Shown here piece after piece: positions 50,484-61,303 of a stretch of DNA of 64,000 bases (its first letter is position 1; each line of letters opens with the position of its first letter). Origin of the DNA: Ascoidea rubescens DSM 1968 (lineage: Eukaryota > Ascomycota > Saccharomycetes > Ascoideales > Ascoideaceae); contig NW_017962930.1 of NCBI RefSeq assembly GCF_001661345.1, positions 178,347-242,346 of the forward strand, given 5' to 3'. The position numbers and the translations under genes are program-made. The notes under the pieces are model-generated. The model saw nothing but the letters and a program-made list of their open reading frames with translations. It did no database searches and was not told where the DNA came from.

Positions 50484-53420
50484 TTAACCATTTAGAAAAG
50501 ATTTTTCACCCGGAAGTTTTGTTATCTTTAGTTTATTTTTACTATTGTTTATTATTTCGGACTTGTTAACGTCCAACGTTGGAAGAAAATTTGAATCAAG
50601 AATAAAGTCGTTGGTTAAATTCCCGTCATTTTTATCGCTATCAAAATTTGATCTGGACTCTGAAATTAGGTCACCATTTTCAATTTGTGGAATCGACTTT
50701 GGAGATAACGTCTCAGTATTACTCCGGGGTTTGTTTCTTTTTGGTTGATATTTATTTGAATCCATAACCACCTGTTTAGGAGAAAGAGCAATTGAATGGT
50801 TTATATGATTTTTCAATATTTGTTTAGGTGAAATGGCAATTGAATGAATCATCTGATTTTTGACTGTTCGCTTAGGGGATATTTTTATCGGATAGTTCAT
50901 TGGATCTTGCACTACTTGCTTTGGAGAAATAGAGTCCGAGTGTTTATTTAAATTATACTTTGTGTATTGTAATAGTTGATTTTTAGGCATTGCAGCAGAT
51001 TGCAATTCTTGTAAATTTTGATCTTGAACATTATTCTGGTATTGCAATTGAGAGCTATCTAGAGCCTGAGCTTGAGGATGATACTGATATTGAAGTTGAT
51101 TTGAGGTGTTTTCCATTTGAGCACCCTGATTTTGCGCCTGTGATTCAAAATTTTGCAAGGGAAATGAAGGTTCAGAAAGCACGGCTTGGGTTTTTCTTTG
51201 TTTGGACTGGGAATCTGCTTTATCATCATAAGAGTTTTTTCTTTTCAAGCCATTAGTTGATTCTTGATCTTTACTTTTTGAAATAACGTTAACTAGGTAA
51301 TCATACTCACCCTTTGTTTTCATATATTCCATATATTTTTCCAATGCTTCTGTGCCACTAGGGATATCATTAACTTCAGAATAAGAAAATAATGGTCTCA
51401 TGAGTGAAAAAGTATCATAATTTTGTAATTTATAGTGAAGATTTTTCGATATTCCAAATTTCATTGATGAATCCATTTCAAAACGAGTCTTTTTTAAATG
51501 AGCTAATGTTTCAAGCGCAGGATTAGTAAAGGATACCTCATTATTCATTTTTCCGGATATCTCTTGAATCAAATTTTCAAAAAATGTCCAATTCATGTCA
51601 TATTTATAATCATCAGTCAAAAATTCAACTAACTCTATTTTTGAATAGCAATTAAAACAGCATTTTAAAGAGCCCTTTAACCTCAATGTCATGCCATTTA
51701 TATAGTACAAGATTACCTCAAATTTTGAAACCTCTAAATATATATTATTATTAGGTAGAAAATGAGGCTTTATTTGATTTGAGACTAACTTCAAATTTTT
51801 GACTTTTTCCTGAAAAATGTCTTGAAAAAAAAAGTGAAAAAAATATTTGGGGACATTATAAGATTTTCTTTCATCATAATCAACAAAGGATATTTTCATA
51901 CAACCTTCGTTACCAAAATAAATTTTAATTATTTCGTTTATACTTGTCTCAAGTTGGCTACTAAAATCCAAGTTCGTTGAATCCAATGATGAAATCATAT
52001 CAATAACCTTTAGATAGTTGGTGATAGCTTGTTGAGTATGGATTTGTCTGGTAACGTAAAGATTGATAAGCGTAGCAGATGATACTAATGCAGCAGATGA
52101 TGTTGATGCAGTGGCTTGTTGCTGTAATTTTAGTTGAAATTGATTGTTGGAATATGCATTATATATTGATTGCAAGCTCATACTTATATCAGGCTGAAAA
52201 TCGGATTGAAATTGAGACTGAACCAGATCTTGTTTTTTGAGCTGAGGAGCCATTTGATTTTGATCGGTTTGAGAATTTTGAGGATAAAATTGTTGAGAAT
52301 TTAATTCCAAAATCTCAGATGGATCCAAAGCACCATTCTCTTTGAGTATTTGTGGCGATATAATTTCGGCATTATTTTGAAAGTTTTTTGTTGGATATTC
52401 TTGATTTTTCAATGAAGAAATGTTTTTATCAAGATCTTGATTTTGAGGATTTTCCTGATCTTGCAATGGGCGAGAATTTCCGGATAAAAGTGAATCTAAA
52501 TTTTCGTTCAAAAGATTATCAGAAAAATCACGAGAATTTTTTTCAATTGATAAAGAAATATTTTGAGGTAACTTGGACGATAAATTGCTTTCAAGTTGAG
52601 AAAATTCTTGATTTGAAAACTGCACATTTTGAGCTAAATTTTTTTCATTTTTGATTTGGTTTTCAAAAGTTTCTTGGGGTTGTAAAGATTTTTGTAATGA
52701 AAACTGCTGAGAATTTTCAAAGGATGTATAGTTGGGGAGTTGTTCAAATGAAAAGTTTTGTTGTATAGGATCGAGCTGCTGTGAAGATGTTCGTTGAAGT
52801 TGTTGCTGGGAATATCCAGGCTGCAGAAACTCTCTGTTCGATTGAGTTAAAGGTGTTTCATAAGATATTAAAGGAGGGTTAGAGATTTCTGAAGATTTCT
52901 GGTTTGGAATGAGATTTTTTTGAAGCTCATAAGATGCAAGAGATATCTGAGGCAGATTAGAGGAAGTATGGGTTTCTGATTGCTTTGATGATTGTGATTT
53001 TTTTAGGGAAATTTTAAAAGACGATTTTTTATTGGGTGAATTTGTTCTAGATAGAGAATTTTTTCGTTTTACTTTAGATAATTGATTCAATTGGCTTAAT
53101 CTTCTTGACTGGTTGAATACGATGGTTTGATTTGTAGTTTTCAGGGGGATTGATTTTTCTGAAAGAGTTGATAGAGTTGAAAAAGCCGAGAAACTTTTCC
53201 TGTTTAATTTGGGTAAATCATTATGAGAATTTTTTCTATTTAACTGAAATTGAATATTTTTGTCAAGATCATTTTTTAGGGATTGATTGATAGCTTCATT
53301 TGAGTTGAGTGAATTTTCAGCTGGATTTTTAGTTGAATTTTCAGCAGGACTTTTTTTGGAGTTAGAAATGGAGATTTTTTTTGCAAGTTTTTCAGGAGAT
53401 TTCTTTGATGTGCTATCAGC

Positions 53421-53465
<45 letters not shown>

Positions 53466-55196
53466 GTTATTATTGTTATTATTGTTATTATTGTTATTAT
53501 TGTTATTATCATTAGTGTTATTGTTATCAAGAATTTTAGTTAAATTGGGAGATTTTTCAGTAAGATTTGGTTGAAAAGTTTTGTTGGGGTCATTTTCACA
53601 GGTTATGGTCTTTATAGGTGTGTTTTTTTTCATGGATTCTTGTGTGATTTTTGGAGGAGATATCTTTTGAGATTTATTTGGAGATGTCTTTTGAGATGTC
53701 TTTTGAGATGTCTTTTGAGATGTCTTTAGAGATTTATTTAGAGATTTATTTAGAGATTTATTTAGAGATTTATTTAGAGATTTATTTAGAGATTTATTTG
53801 GAGATTTATTTGGAGATTTATTTGGAGATTTATTTGAAGGTTTTTGATTTGATTTTTGGAGAGAGTTTTTTAAAGAAAATTGAGGAGATTGATTTTGAAG
53901 ATTGAAAAAAGCCGGATTTTGTTTGGGGGATAAATCATGGAGTTGAAGATTTTGAGAAGAAATTTTAATGAGATTGTTTTGGGGTGTGAGACTTTTGTTT
54001 TGAAATTGAAATTGGAAATTTTGATCAGGGATTTTTTGATTTTGGTTTTGGTTTTGGTTTTGAAGGTGTTGTAAATTCATGTTTACGTTCTGTGGGAATT
54101 GTTGGAATTGAGGGAAGTTATTTGGGTTTAAATGATTTAAGTGATTTAATTGGTTGGGTTGGTTGAATTGATTTATTTTGTCATTATGATTGTAAGATAA
54201 TTGATTTTGAATTAATTTATTTTGATGAAGTTGATTTTGGTGTTGAATTAGGTGAAATTTCTGAGAATTATTCAAGTGGGATAGATTATTTATATGGTTT
54301 ATTTGATTAAATTGGCCAAATTGGCCAAATTGGTTCATTTGGTTCATTTGGTTCATTTGGTTCATTTGGTTCATTTGGTTCATTTGGTTCATTTGGTTCA
54401 TTTGGTTTATTTGGCTCATTTGATTTACTTGATTAAATGGACTGAACTGGCTTATTTGGTTCGCTTGGTTTAGTTGGTTCGCTTTGTTCATTTGGTTAAA
54501 TTGGTTCATTTGATTGATTTGGTTCATTTGGTTTATTTGGTTTATTTGGTTAATATGGCTTATCTGGTTGATTTGGTTCATCTGATTGATTTGGTTCATT
54601 TGGTCCATTCTATTATTGTTGTTATTATTGTTATTGTTATTTTTATTGTTATTGTTAGTATTATTATTGTTATGTATTTTATTCAAAATTTGAGGTTGAA
54701 TTTGATATAAATTTTCAGCATAGGCCTTAAGATTTGATATATTTAGATTTGAAGAGTTGTTGGTTAGGTTTGGATTTGTAATTGAAGCAGTTGCGACGTT
54801 CATCATATTTATTGGGCTGATCTTTGAAGCAGAATCTAGAGAATGGTTTAAAAGAATAGGCGGTATTGAAGGATTAGGGTTGACATGATTTATTAAGGGA
54901 TTGGGGTTGTTCGAGTTGTTCATTATATTGGAGCTGCTGTTGATAGTAGTATGATTTGAAGGTATATTAGGCTGGTTTGTGGTGATGTTATTGGTCATGT
55001 TAGCAACATTGTTGATGCCAAAGGTATTATTGGGATTAAGATTGTTGTTACTGGAATTTGGAATCAGAGCAGAATTTGCAGGATTGGGAGCATTAGCAGG
55101 AGGAAAATTGGCAGCACTGGCATGAGAGTTGTTGTCTCCAGCGTCGGATGTCTGTGCCCGAAGACTGGAAGCATCGTTTTGGCTTGGTTGGTTCAT
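50484..55196 (-). CDS. MFG1: LDB/SEUSS-type cofactor, probably Mfg1-like
   Basis: This is probably a transcriptional cofactor of the LIM-domain-binding family, such as yeast Mfg1 or fission yeast Adn1, which controls filamentous growth and adhesion. The ATG at 55196 gives 1570 residues. The frame is open 170 codons further upstream, but that part lies in a GC-rich island and looks non-coding. Residues 1-1000 are nearly all Asn/Gln low complexity, with Asn-Gln-Met and Ser-Leu-Asn-Lys repeats. The recognisable core at about 1010-1305 contains YFFHFFFQDIFQEKV, FEVILYYINGMTLRLKGSLK and IELVEFLTDDY, which follow the LDB pattern of a beta-strand platform with a lineage-specific helix. A basic C-terminal part repeats SPKQ(V/I)-type motifs five times (about 1400-1490). 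The family call is moderate; the orthologue call is weaker. S. cerevisiae Mfg1 is much shorter (458). Confidence 0.6.
53424..53510. repeat. MFG1: ATT/GTT triplet run in MFG1
   Basis: AAT/AAC codons on the coding strand encode a run of roughly 30 Asn in the disordered region. Confidence 0.9.
53661..53835. repeat. MFG1: 12-bp coding repeat, Ser-Leu/Pro/Gln-Asn/Lys-Lys
   Basis: About fourteen 12-bp units of the type GAGATTTATTTA encode repeated Asn-Lys-Ser-Leu, Asn-Lys-Ser-Pro and Ser-Gln-Lys-Thr tetrapeptides. Neighbouring units form sub-families, which points to recent local duplication. Confidence 0.9.
54327..54412. repeat. MFG1: 9-bp coding repeat, Asn-Gln-Met
   Basis: Nine to ten tandem TTCATTTGG units encode Asn-Gln-Met. 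Looser Asn-Gln-(Ile/Met/Leu/Ala) copies extend to about 54600. Confidence 0.9.
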
Positions 55197-55859
55197 GGTG
55201 GCAGTGGTGTCGAAGAAGAAGGAGCAACTGATTTCCTCAAAAACCCACAAATTTCCACTTTGAAAACCCAACTGCCTAGCACAAGAGAACCAGCAAAACA
55301 AAGTGCGAGCCAGATAAGATTCAAGCAAGTATAAAAGAGTTGCAATAGTGAGCAGATGAAATCTGTCACAACCGCCAGGACGCTGCTCGGGGGAGCCTGC
55401 GCCGCTGCAACTGCTGCCCCTGCCGCCGAAAACACCGCTGTCTGTGCCGCTGCTGCCGCTGCTGCTGCTTCTGCTGCCGCTGCGTCCTCTGCTGGGCCGT
55501 CGGGCGTGCCCGCCCCTGGCAAACAGCAGTGCGCTCGGTCCCCAAGCAAACACTGCGCGTAGACGCATGCACAGACAGCGGTGTAGTGCATTGGTGGCTG
55601 GTAGGTGCGTGCTGCACAGGTTATGCAGGCTGCTTCTGCCAGCTGCAGACTCCGACCAGGGCCCTGTACATCCGCCGACTTGGGCAATTCGGCTATTATC
55701 CAGCACACCGGCGCTGAGACCAAACTCGCTATGTTGTGATCAATTCGTAATATCCAACAAAAAATAAATGTAAAATATAAAGATAAATAACAAACCTAAA
55801 TTTAACAAATTGATAAAAAAATAATATAAAATTGATAAAAAGTATAATAGTCATCTAGT
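55197..55859. promoter_or_regulatory. MFG1 promoter with GC-rich island; MRN1 3' end
   Basis: From about 55360 to 55720 the sequence is strongly GC-rich (55501-55560 is 42 of 60 G+C) and full of CTG/CCG triplets. Overlapping open frames of Ala/Gln/Leu/Cys runs on several strands are the expected by-product. CTGCGCGT occurs near 55550. Right of 55740 it is AT-rich and holds the MRN1 3' end. No gene is supported. Confidence 0.5.
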
Positions 55860-57272
55860 TTATCTACCCAGCCCGGTTTCTTTACTGTCTAAATCACACC
55901 TTGGGCTATCTTCTTCCTCGATATTTAAAACAGTAGCAGCATATAATATATTGTCATGTTGCGCTTCCGCCAAGTATTGAGCCATCACCTGAGAGCCTGA
56001 AGTCGCAAATCGATTATCGTTTCTAATAAAATTACTATCATTCACGTTCTTGTGTTTGTAGTTCTTATTTTTGGTAAAACCTTTGGCATTGGTGTCATTG
56101 CTTTTTTCCGGATTTCTATTGTTCTTTTTGTTTCTATTCTTATGGCTCCTGTTGTTTTTATCACCATTACTAAAATGATAACTGACAGATCGATTTGAAT
56201 TAGTGGTGTTTTTCTTATTGTGAATTGAGTACTGATTTCTTTTATCCAAATTATTTTTGCCACTAATATTACCATTAATATTACCATTATCACTACCATT
56301 ATAATGTTCCCCATTAAAGGTTTTTGATCCAGATCTCGACCTTAAATTCATTTCTGGCCTCATTCCCAGCACAGGCATCCCCAATGGCACTTGAACCATC
56401 ATTTGCGGCGATGAAAATGACCGATTGTTTATCATCGTCGATGCCATTGAACTGGTTCCTCCCCTTTTCTTGGGCGTGATTGATGAAAACCCTAAAAACT
56501 GTCCTTGTGGCTGTATCTTTGGTGTTTGTACGCTTTTATCATTATTATTATTTACATTAATATTGCTACTAATATTAATACTATTACCTTCACTATTGCC
56601 CAACTCATTTAATATCATAGGATTTACTCCCAAGCTCTTAATCTGTTGCATCTGCTGAAGTTGATGGAAATGCTGCAATTGCTGCAATTGCTGCAATTGA
56701 ATCTGCTGCAACTGTTGGATTTGCTGGATTTGCTGAAATTGCGCTTGCTGAGTTTGCTGAAGTTGAGGAATATATCCCAAAGACCCAAATGAAGATACTG
56801 ACCCTGGCGATGATGGAATAAAACTATTTCCATTATTAAAATCATTATTTATTTCCGTCCCAGTAAACTTTTTTTTCTTATACTTTCCTTTATTCAATAT
56901 TTCTAGTGATTCAATCGATGAATCATCGCTTTCAAATCCTGTCATTACACTTTCTTTTATTGTTTTAATACATCCTTCATTATTCATCTCTTTTTTGTCT
57001 TTTTCTTCTTTAATTCCAATCTTAAACGCACTTCCAATCTTATTATTCATCTCCTTATCATCGTCTTTACTTATTTCCTTTTCCTTTTTATTTATCTTTT
57101 TATCATTTTTCAAATTGCAAAAATTATTAAAACTGTTACTATTACTGTTACTTGCACTAGTAATATTGCTAGCATCACTGCTAAATTTTCTGTTTTCCTT
57201 TCTATAGTAAACTTTATTCCCTATTTCTTTTTCTTCTGTCTCATTAGGATCAGCTTCGATTTGAATGTGAAT

Positions 57273-57326
<54 letters not shown>

Positions 57327-59978
57327 TTCTTCTTCTTCTTCTTCTTCTTCTTCTTCTTCTTCTTCTTCTTCTTCTTCATCGTCATCATCTTCATCTTCAT
57401 CCTCGCCATCATCCTCGTCATTATCTTCGTCATCGTTGTAATAATCACCTTTTCTTCTGTTCATCTCATTTCGATTGTTTTCATTCACAATAATATCATC
57501 AATACCAATAACATTGTCATCAACTTGTTCATCCAAAAAATCATTACTCACAAGTCCATTATTGTTATTAGATAATACTTCCATTAATTTTTGTTTTTCC
57601 ATTAATTTTTCAAATGATTCTTGATTTTCTGCAAGAAAATATCTATTATCACTGGAATTATTATCATTCTTACTTTTAGAAGTTCGCTTCCTTTTATTAT
57701 CGTTATTTTTTCCCTTTAAATTAAAGTTTGAAGACTTATTTTTGCTGTTTTGCTTATCATTATTATAAACTTTTGGAGGGTTTCCACATCTATCTTTAGC
57801 AAATCGGATTCTATACTTGACATATCTATTATCAAATCGTCTATGAATATCATCTTTATGAATTCCATTAAATTCATTAACTGCTTTTATTGCAGATGAA
57901 ATATTCATGAAATTAACAAATGCACAAAATCCGTTTAAAAAGAAATTAATCTGCTCAATATTACCAAACTCTGAGAAATCTTTTCTTAACACTGATTCTT
58001 CTGGAACTGAAGGTTTTCTTTTGTTATTATTATTTATATTTCTGGCATAAGTATCATTGTCATGATGATTCTCATCTATAACGCCAATATAAACATTCCT
58101 ACTTGCACCAGCAGTCACTGCTAAGGCGATTGAGTTTGGTAATTCTCCAGGATTCTTGCCCCAACCAATTCTAATTCTTCTATGATGAATTACTAGTCCC
58201 TTCAAGTTGCTTTGTGCAAAAAAATGAGTTGCTGCACTAGCATATATAAAAACTAAAAAGCAAATATTTTTTTCACTGATTAATTTGACTGATTGTAAAA
58301 TACCACTTCTAACAACATTACAAATCTCTTCAACAGTTGTTTGAGGATGCAAATTACCTAAATAAATGGTCCTATTTTCAAAATTATTTAAGCTATTCAA
58401 GTCGCTAATTGGATTTTTGATGCTAGGCAAAATTGAATTTGGAGGAATAAATGTTGAAAGAGAAATAGAATTATAGGAATTTAAAGAGTTGACAGTGTTT
58501 GAAGATGCATTAATAGAGTAAGGATACAAATTATTATTACTTTTATATTTATAATTATTATTATTATTGTTGATATTGCTGTTGCTGTTGCTGTTTCTGT
58601 TACTCACATTATCACTATTAGTGAAGCTGTAATTATTAACAAAATCATTATTATCAGAGTGAGTAATGTTGAGATTTCTATTCATATTATAATCATTATC
58701 ATGATCATTTTCATAATTATTAAAGTTATTGAAACTGTTATTGAAACTGTTATTGAAGTTATTTGTATGATTGGAATTAAGTTTGTAATTATAGTTTTCA
58801 TTGAGGTTATCATAGTGATTATTGTTATCAATATTATTAGGCATAGTGCCATTAGAAATGGTATTTTTATTAATATTACGGTATTCATTATAATCGTCAG
58901 CAACAAAAGAATTGATTGTCATGTTATCAAAATCATTTTGAAGATTGGTTGTATCAGTTTTGGATTGATTGTTAGAAGATAAATCATCATTTTCATAAGG
59001 AGAATCGTTTTCGTAGTCGGAGTCATATTCGTTTGTTTGAGAGTACCTTTGTTCGAATCTATCATCATCGATTTGGGTACAACGATCGGGAGCATAAGAT
59101 ATTAAGGATTTTAAATCTTGATGTTTAAGATTTTCATTAGGATTTGTTGAGGAAGAGTTGATCAAATCGTTGTATAAGTTGATTGCGGAGACTAAATTTA
59201 AAAAATGGATATTAAGGACATTTAAATCGTCGTTTGTGTTGATTAGATCGATTTCACCATATTCTAATTTTAGTTTTTTTTCTAAATTTTCTAGATCATC
59301 ATTCAAGTAATTTATGGAAGAGAATTTTTTGATTGTGACACAGCGAGAAGAGTTATTTTCAATGATTTGGTTAAAAATTTGAAGCTGAGACAACTTTTTT
59401 GAGGTGAATAAGGAAGTTTTATTTGAGGAGGAAGAGGAAGAGGAAGAAGATGAAGAAGAGGATAAGGAAGAGGAGTTTTTTGATAAGGGAATTGAGGCAA
59501 AAACCGGAGAATTGTCGTAATCATCATTTGAGGTGTAATCTCTAATGTGGTAGGATATTTTTTGTGATTTGAATTCGTTTTGAAAGGTATATTTATAGAG
59601 ATGGAAATAGTTTAAAAAGTTGATGAAAGATTTTTCGTAGATGAATTTTAATTTGATTTTTTTTTCATTTTTCGATTTTTTTTGTTTATTGTTGTTGGTG
59701 ATGTCGTAGCAAAATTGGATTGGACCAAATTTTAGGAAATTTAGAAATTCAAATAATTGTACTGAGGATGGGATGTGGTGAAAGATAATAACTTTTTTTG
59801 ATAGGTGTTTTTTAAAGATGAAAGATTCTGGGATTGAATTTGAGTTTGAGTTGTTGTTAATTTTGATTTCAATATTGGTATCAGTGTTGTTTTTGTTGTT
59901 AGATTCAGTGGTATCAATATCTTTGTTATTATCATCATTAGTGTCAGTGTTGGCGTCAGCGTCGGCGTTATCACTATG

Positions 59979-60042
<64 letters not shown>

Positions 60043-60632
60043 GTGCCAGGGTTAGTATTATTATTACAATTGTCGTTATTATTAATTATTTGATTATTAT
60101 TTTTATTGGAATAATTATTAATAGAATAGTTTTTATTGGAGTAATTTTTATTGTTAATTTTGATTGATTTATTGGTATTAATAAAAGAGGATTTCTTTTG
60201 ATTTTGGAAAGAAGAGGGTATAGATGGATTTGAGGATGGGGATGAAATTGAATTGATGTATTTCAAACCTCTTTTTTTAGCACTATCTGGGGGTAAACCG
60301 ATGATGGGAGGATTTGGGCCAGCTTGAGATATGAAATAACTTGAATTTTTTGAAATGTTATTACTGTTATTATTATTGTTATTAGTGTTGTTGTTGGATG
60401 ATTTGTGATTGGAGGGAGGGGGTGAAATCGGAAAGTAGAAAGGATTTGGATTTGAAGCAGATGGCGAAGATACAAAGGGAGAAGAGAGCAACAAGTTGCT
60501 TGGTAGCATGGAAGTGCCATAGTTTAGGTCAAATGGGGTCTGGGGAATGGAATCATTGTGAGTGTGACGATTGTTGTTGGTGCTTTGGTTATATTTTGTG
60601 TAGGTGATGGTCTGAGGATGTAGAAAATTCAT
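55860..60632 (-). CDS. MRN1: Mrn1-like RNA-binding protein with four RRMs
   Basis: This is a cytoplasmic mRNA-binding protein of the Mrn1 (YPL184C)/fission yeast Nrd1 group, linked to mRNA regulation of the cell wall and differentiation. The 1590-residue product is far larger than S. cerevisiae Mrn1 (612). Two divergent RRMs lie near 283-345 and 425-490, and two clear ones near 745-825 and 835-950. The third reads TIYLGNLHPQTTVEEI...EKNICFLVFIYASAATHFFA and ends IRIGWGKNPGELP. The fourth follows immediately (ASRNVYIGVID) and closes YRIRFAKDRCGNPP. The GWGK linker and Lys-Asp-Arg-Cys-Gly end are diagnostic. Long Asn runs, a Glu/Asp run of about 40 residues (about 1084-1123) and a Gln-rich patch make up most of the extra length. 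The ATG at 60632 is the first in frame. Confidence 0.85.
57274..57376. repeat. MRN1: ATC/TTC triplet runs in MRN1
   Basis: About 17 ATC triplets followed by about 17 TTC triplets encode an uninterrupted Glu run and then an Asp run on the minus strand. Confidence 0.95.
59979..60040. repeat. MRN1: ATT triplet run in MRN1
   Basis: About 20 consecutive ATT triplets encode poly-Asn in the N-terminal disordered region of the MRN1-like protein. Confidence 0.95.
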
Positions 60633-61303
60633 TGAGGAAAAAGCAGAGTGGAAGAGATAGGTATAGTGGTGGGAGAGATAAGCAAGAGGAGATTGAGAAG
60701 GTATAATAAAGGGAAAATGAGGATATTGGGAGAAGCGAGAGAAAAGAAAAGGTGGTGAAAGTTATCAATTGAGAAATGTAGAATATATGGATAAGAAATA
60801 TGGTTGAAAAGATTGAAACTTGCAGACTTATTAATAGCGAAAACGTTATTTTTAGAACGTAAAGTAAAGGCAGAACAGGCGACTCTGCTGGATGGAAGCC
60901 AACTCAATGAGCAGAGGAAGAGGCAGAGGCAACAAAAGAAGCAGAGGAAGCAGAGGAAGCAAAGAAGGCACAATGAGCAGAGGAGGCAGCAGAAGCAGCA
61001 GAGTGGAGGAGGCAGAGGAGGGTTCTATAGAAAGACGAGCAGAGCGACGCTTGCGAAGTGTGGACTGTGGAGTCTGAGCAGTGGAGGAGGCGAGTTCGAG
61101 CAGACAGCGAGCGAAGAAGGCAGTCGAGCAGCTGGAGTTCGAGCAGATCCAGCAGCGGATGCAGATGAAGCACACGCACCACACGCACCACAGGCGGATC
61201 CGCGCAACAGCGGTTTGAGTCTGAAACGCCCGCCGCTTGGCTCCAGCCGTGTTCCAGCGTTGTGGGAACACGGCTGCAGCCCGCTGCGGCTTCTGCGGCC
61301 TGC
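60633..61303. promoter_or_regulatory. MRN1 promoter with GC-rich island, VHC1 3' end
   Basis: The MRN1-proximal 250 bp are purine-rich on the + strand. From about 60880 to 61300 the sequence is GC-rich with a GCAGAGGAA-type 9-bp quasi-repeat (60910-61030). The island runs right up to the VHC1 stop codon, so the VHC1 3' end overlaps it. The 299-codon open frame crossing this region on the + strand is antisense to VHC1 and has no family match. Confidence 0.45.

Noticed and set aside
55197-55706. N-terminal extension of the MFG1-like protein
   Set aside because: The frame is open for 170 codons above the MNQPSQ start, but it lies in the GC-rich island, with low-complexity Ser/Gly/Ala content unlike the Asn-rich protein that follows. 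The ATG at 55196 is the better start.
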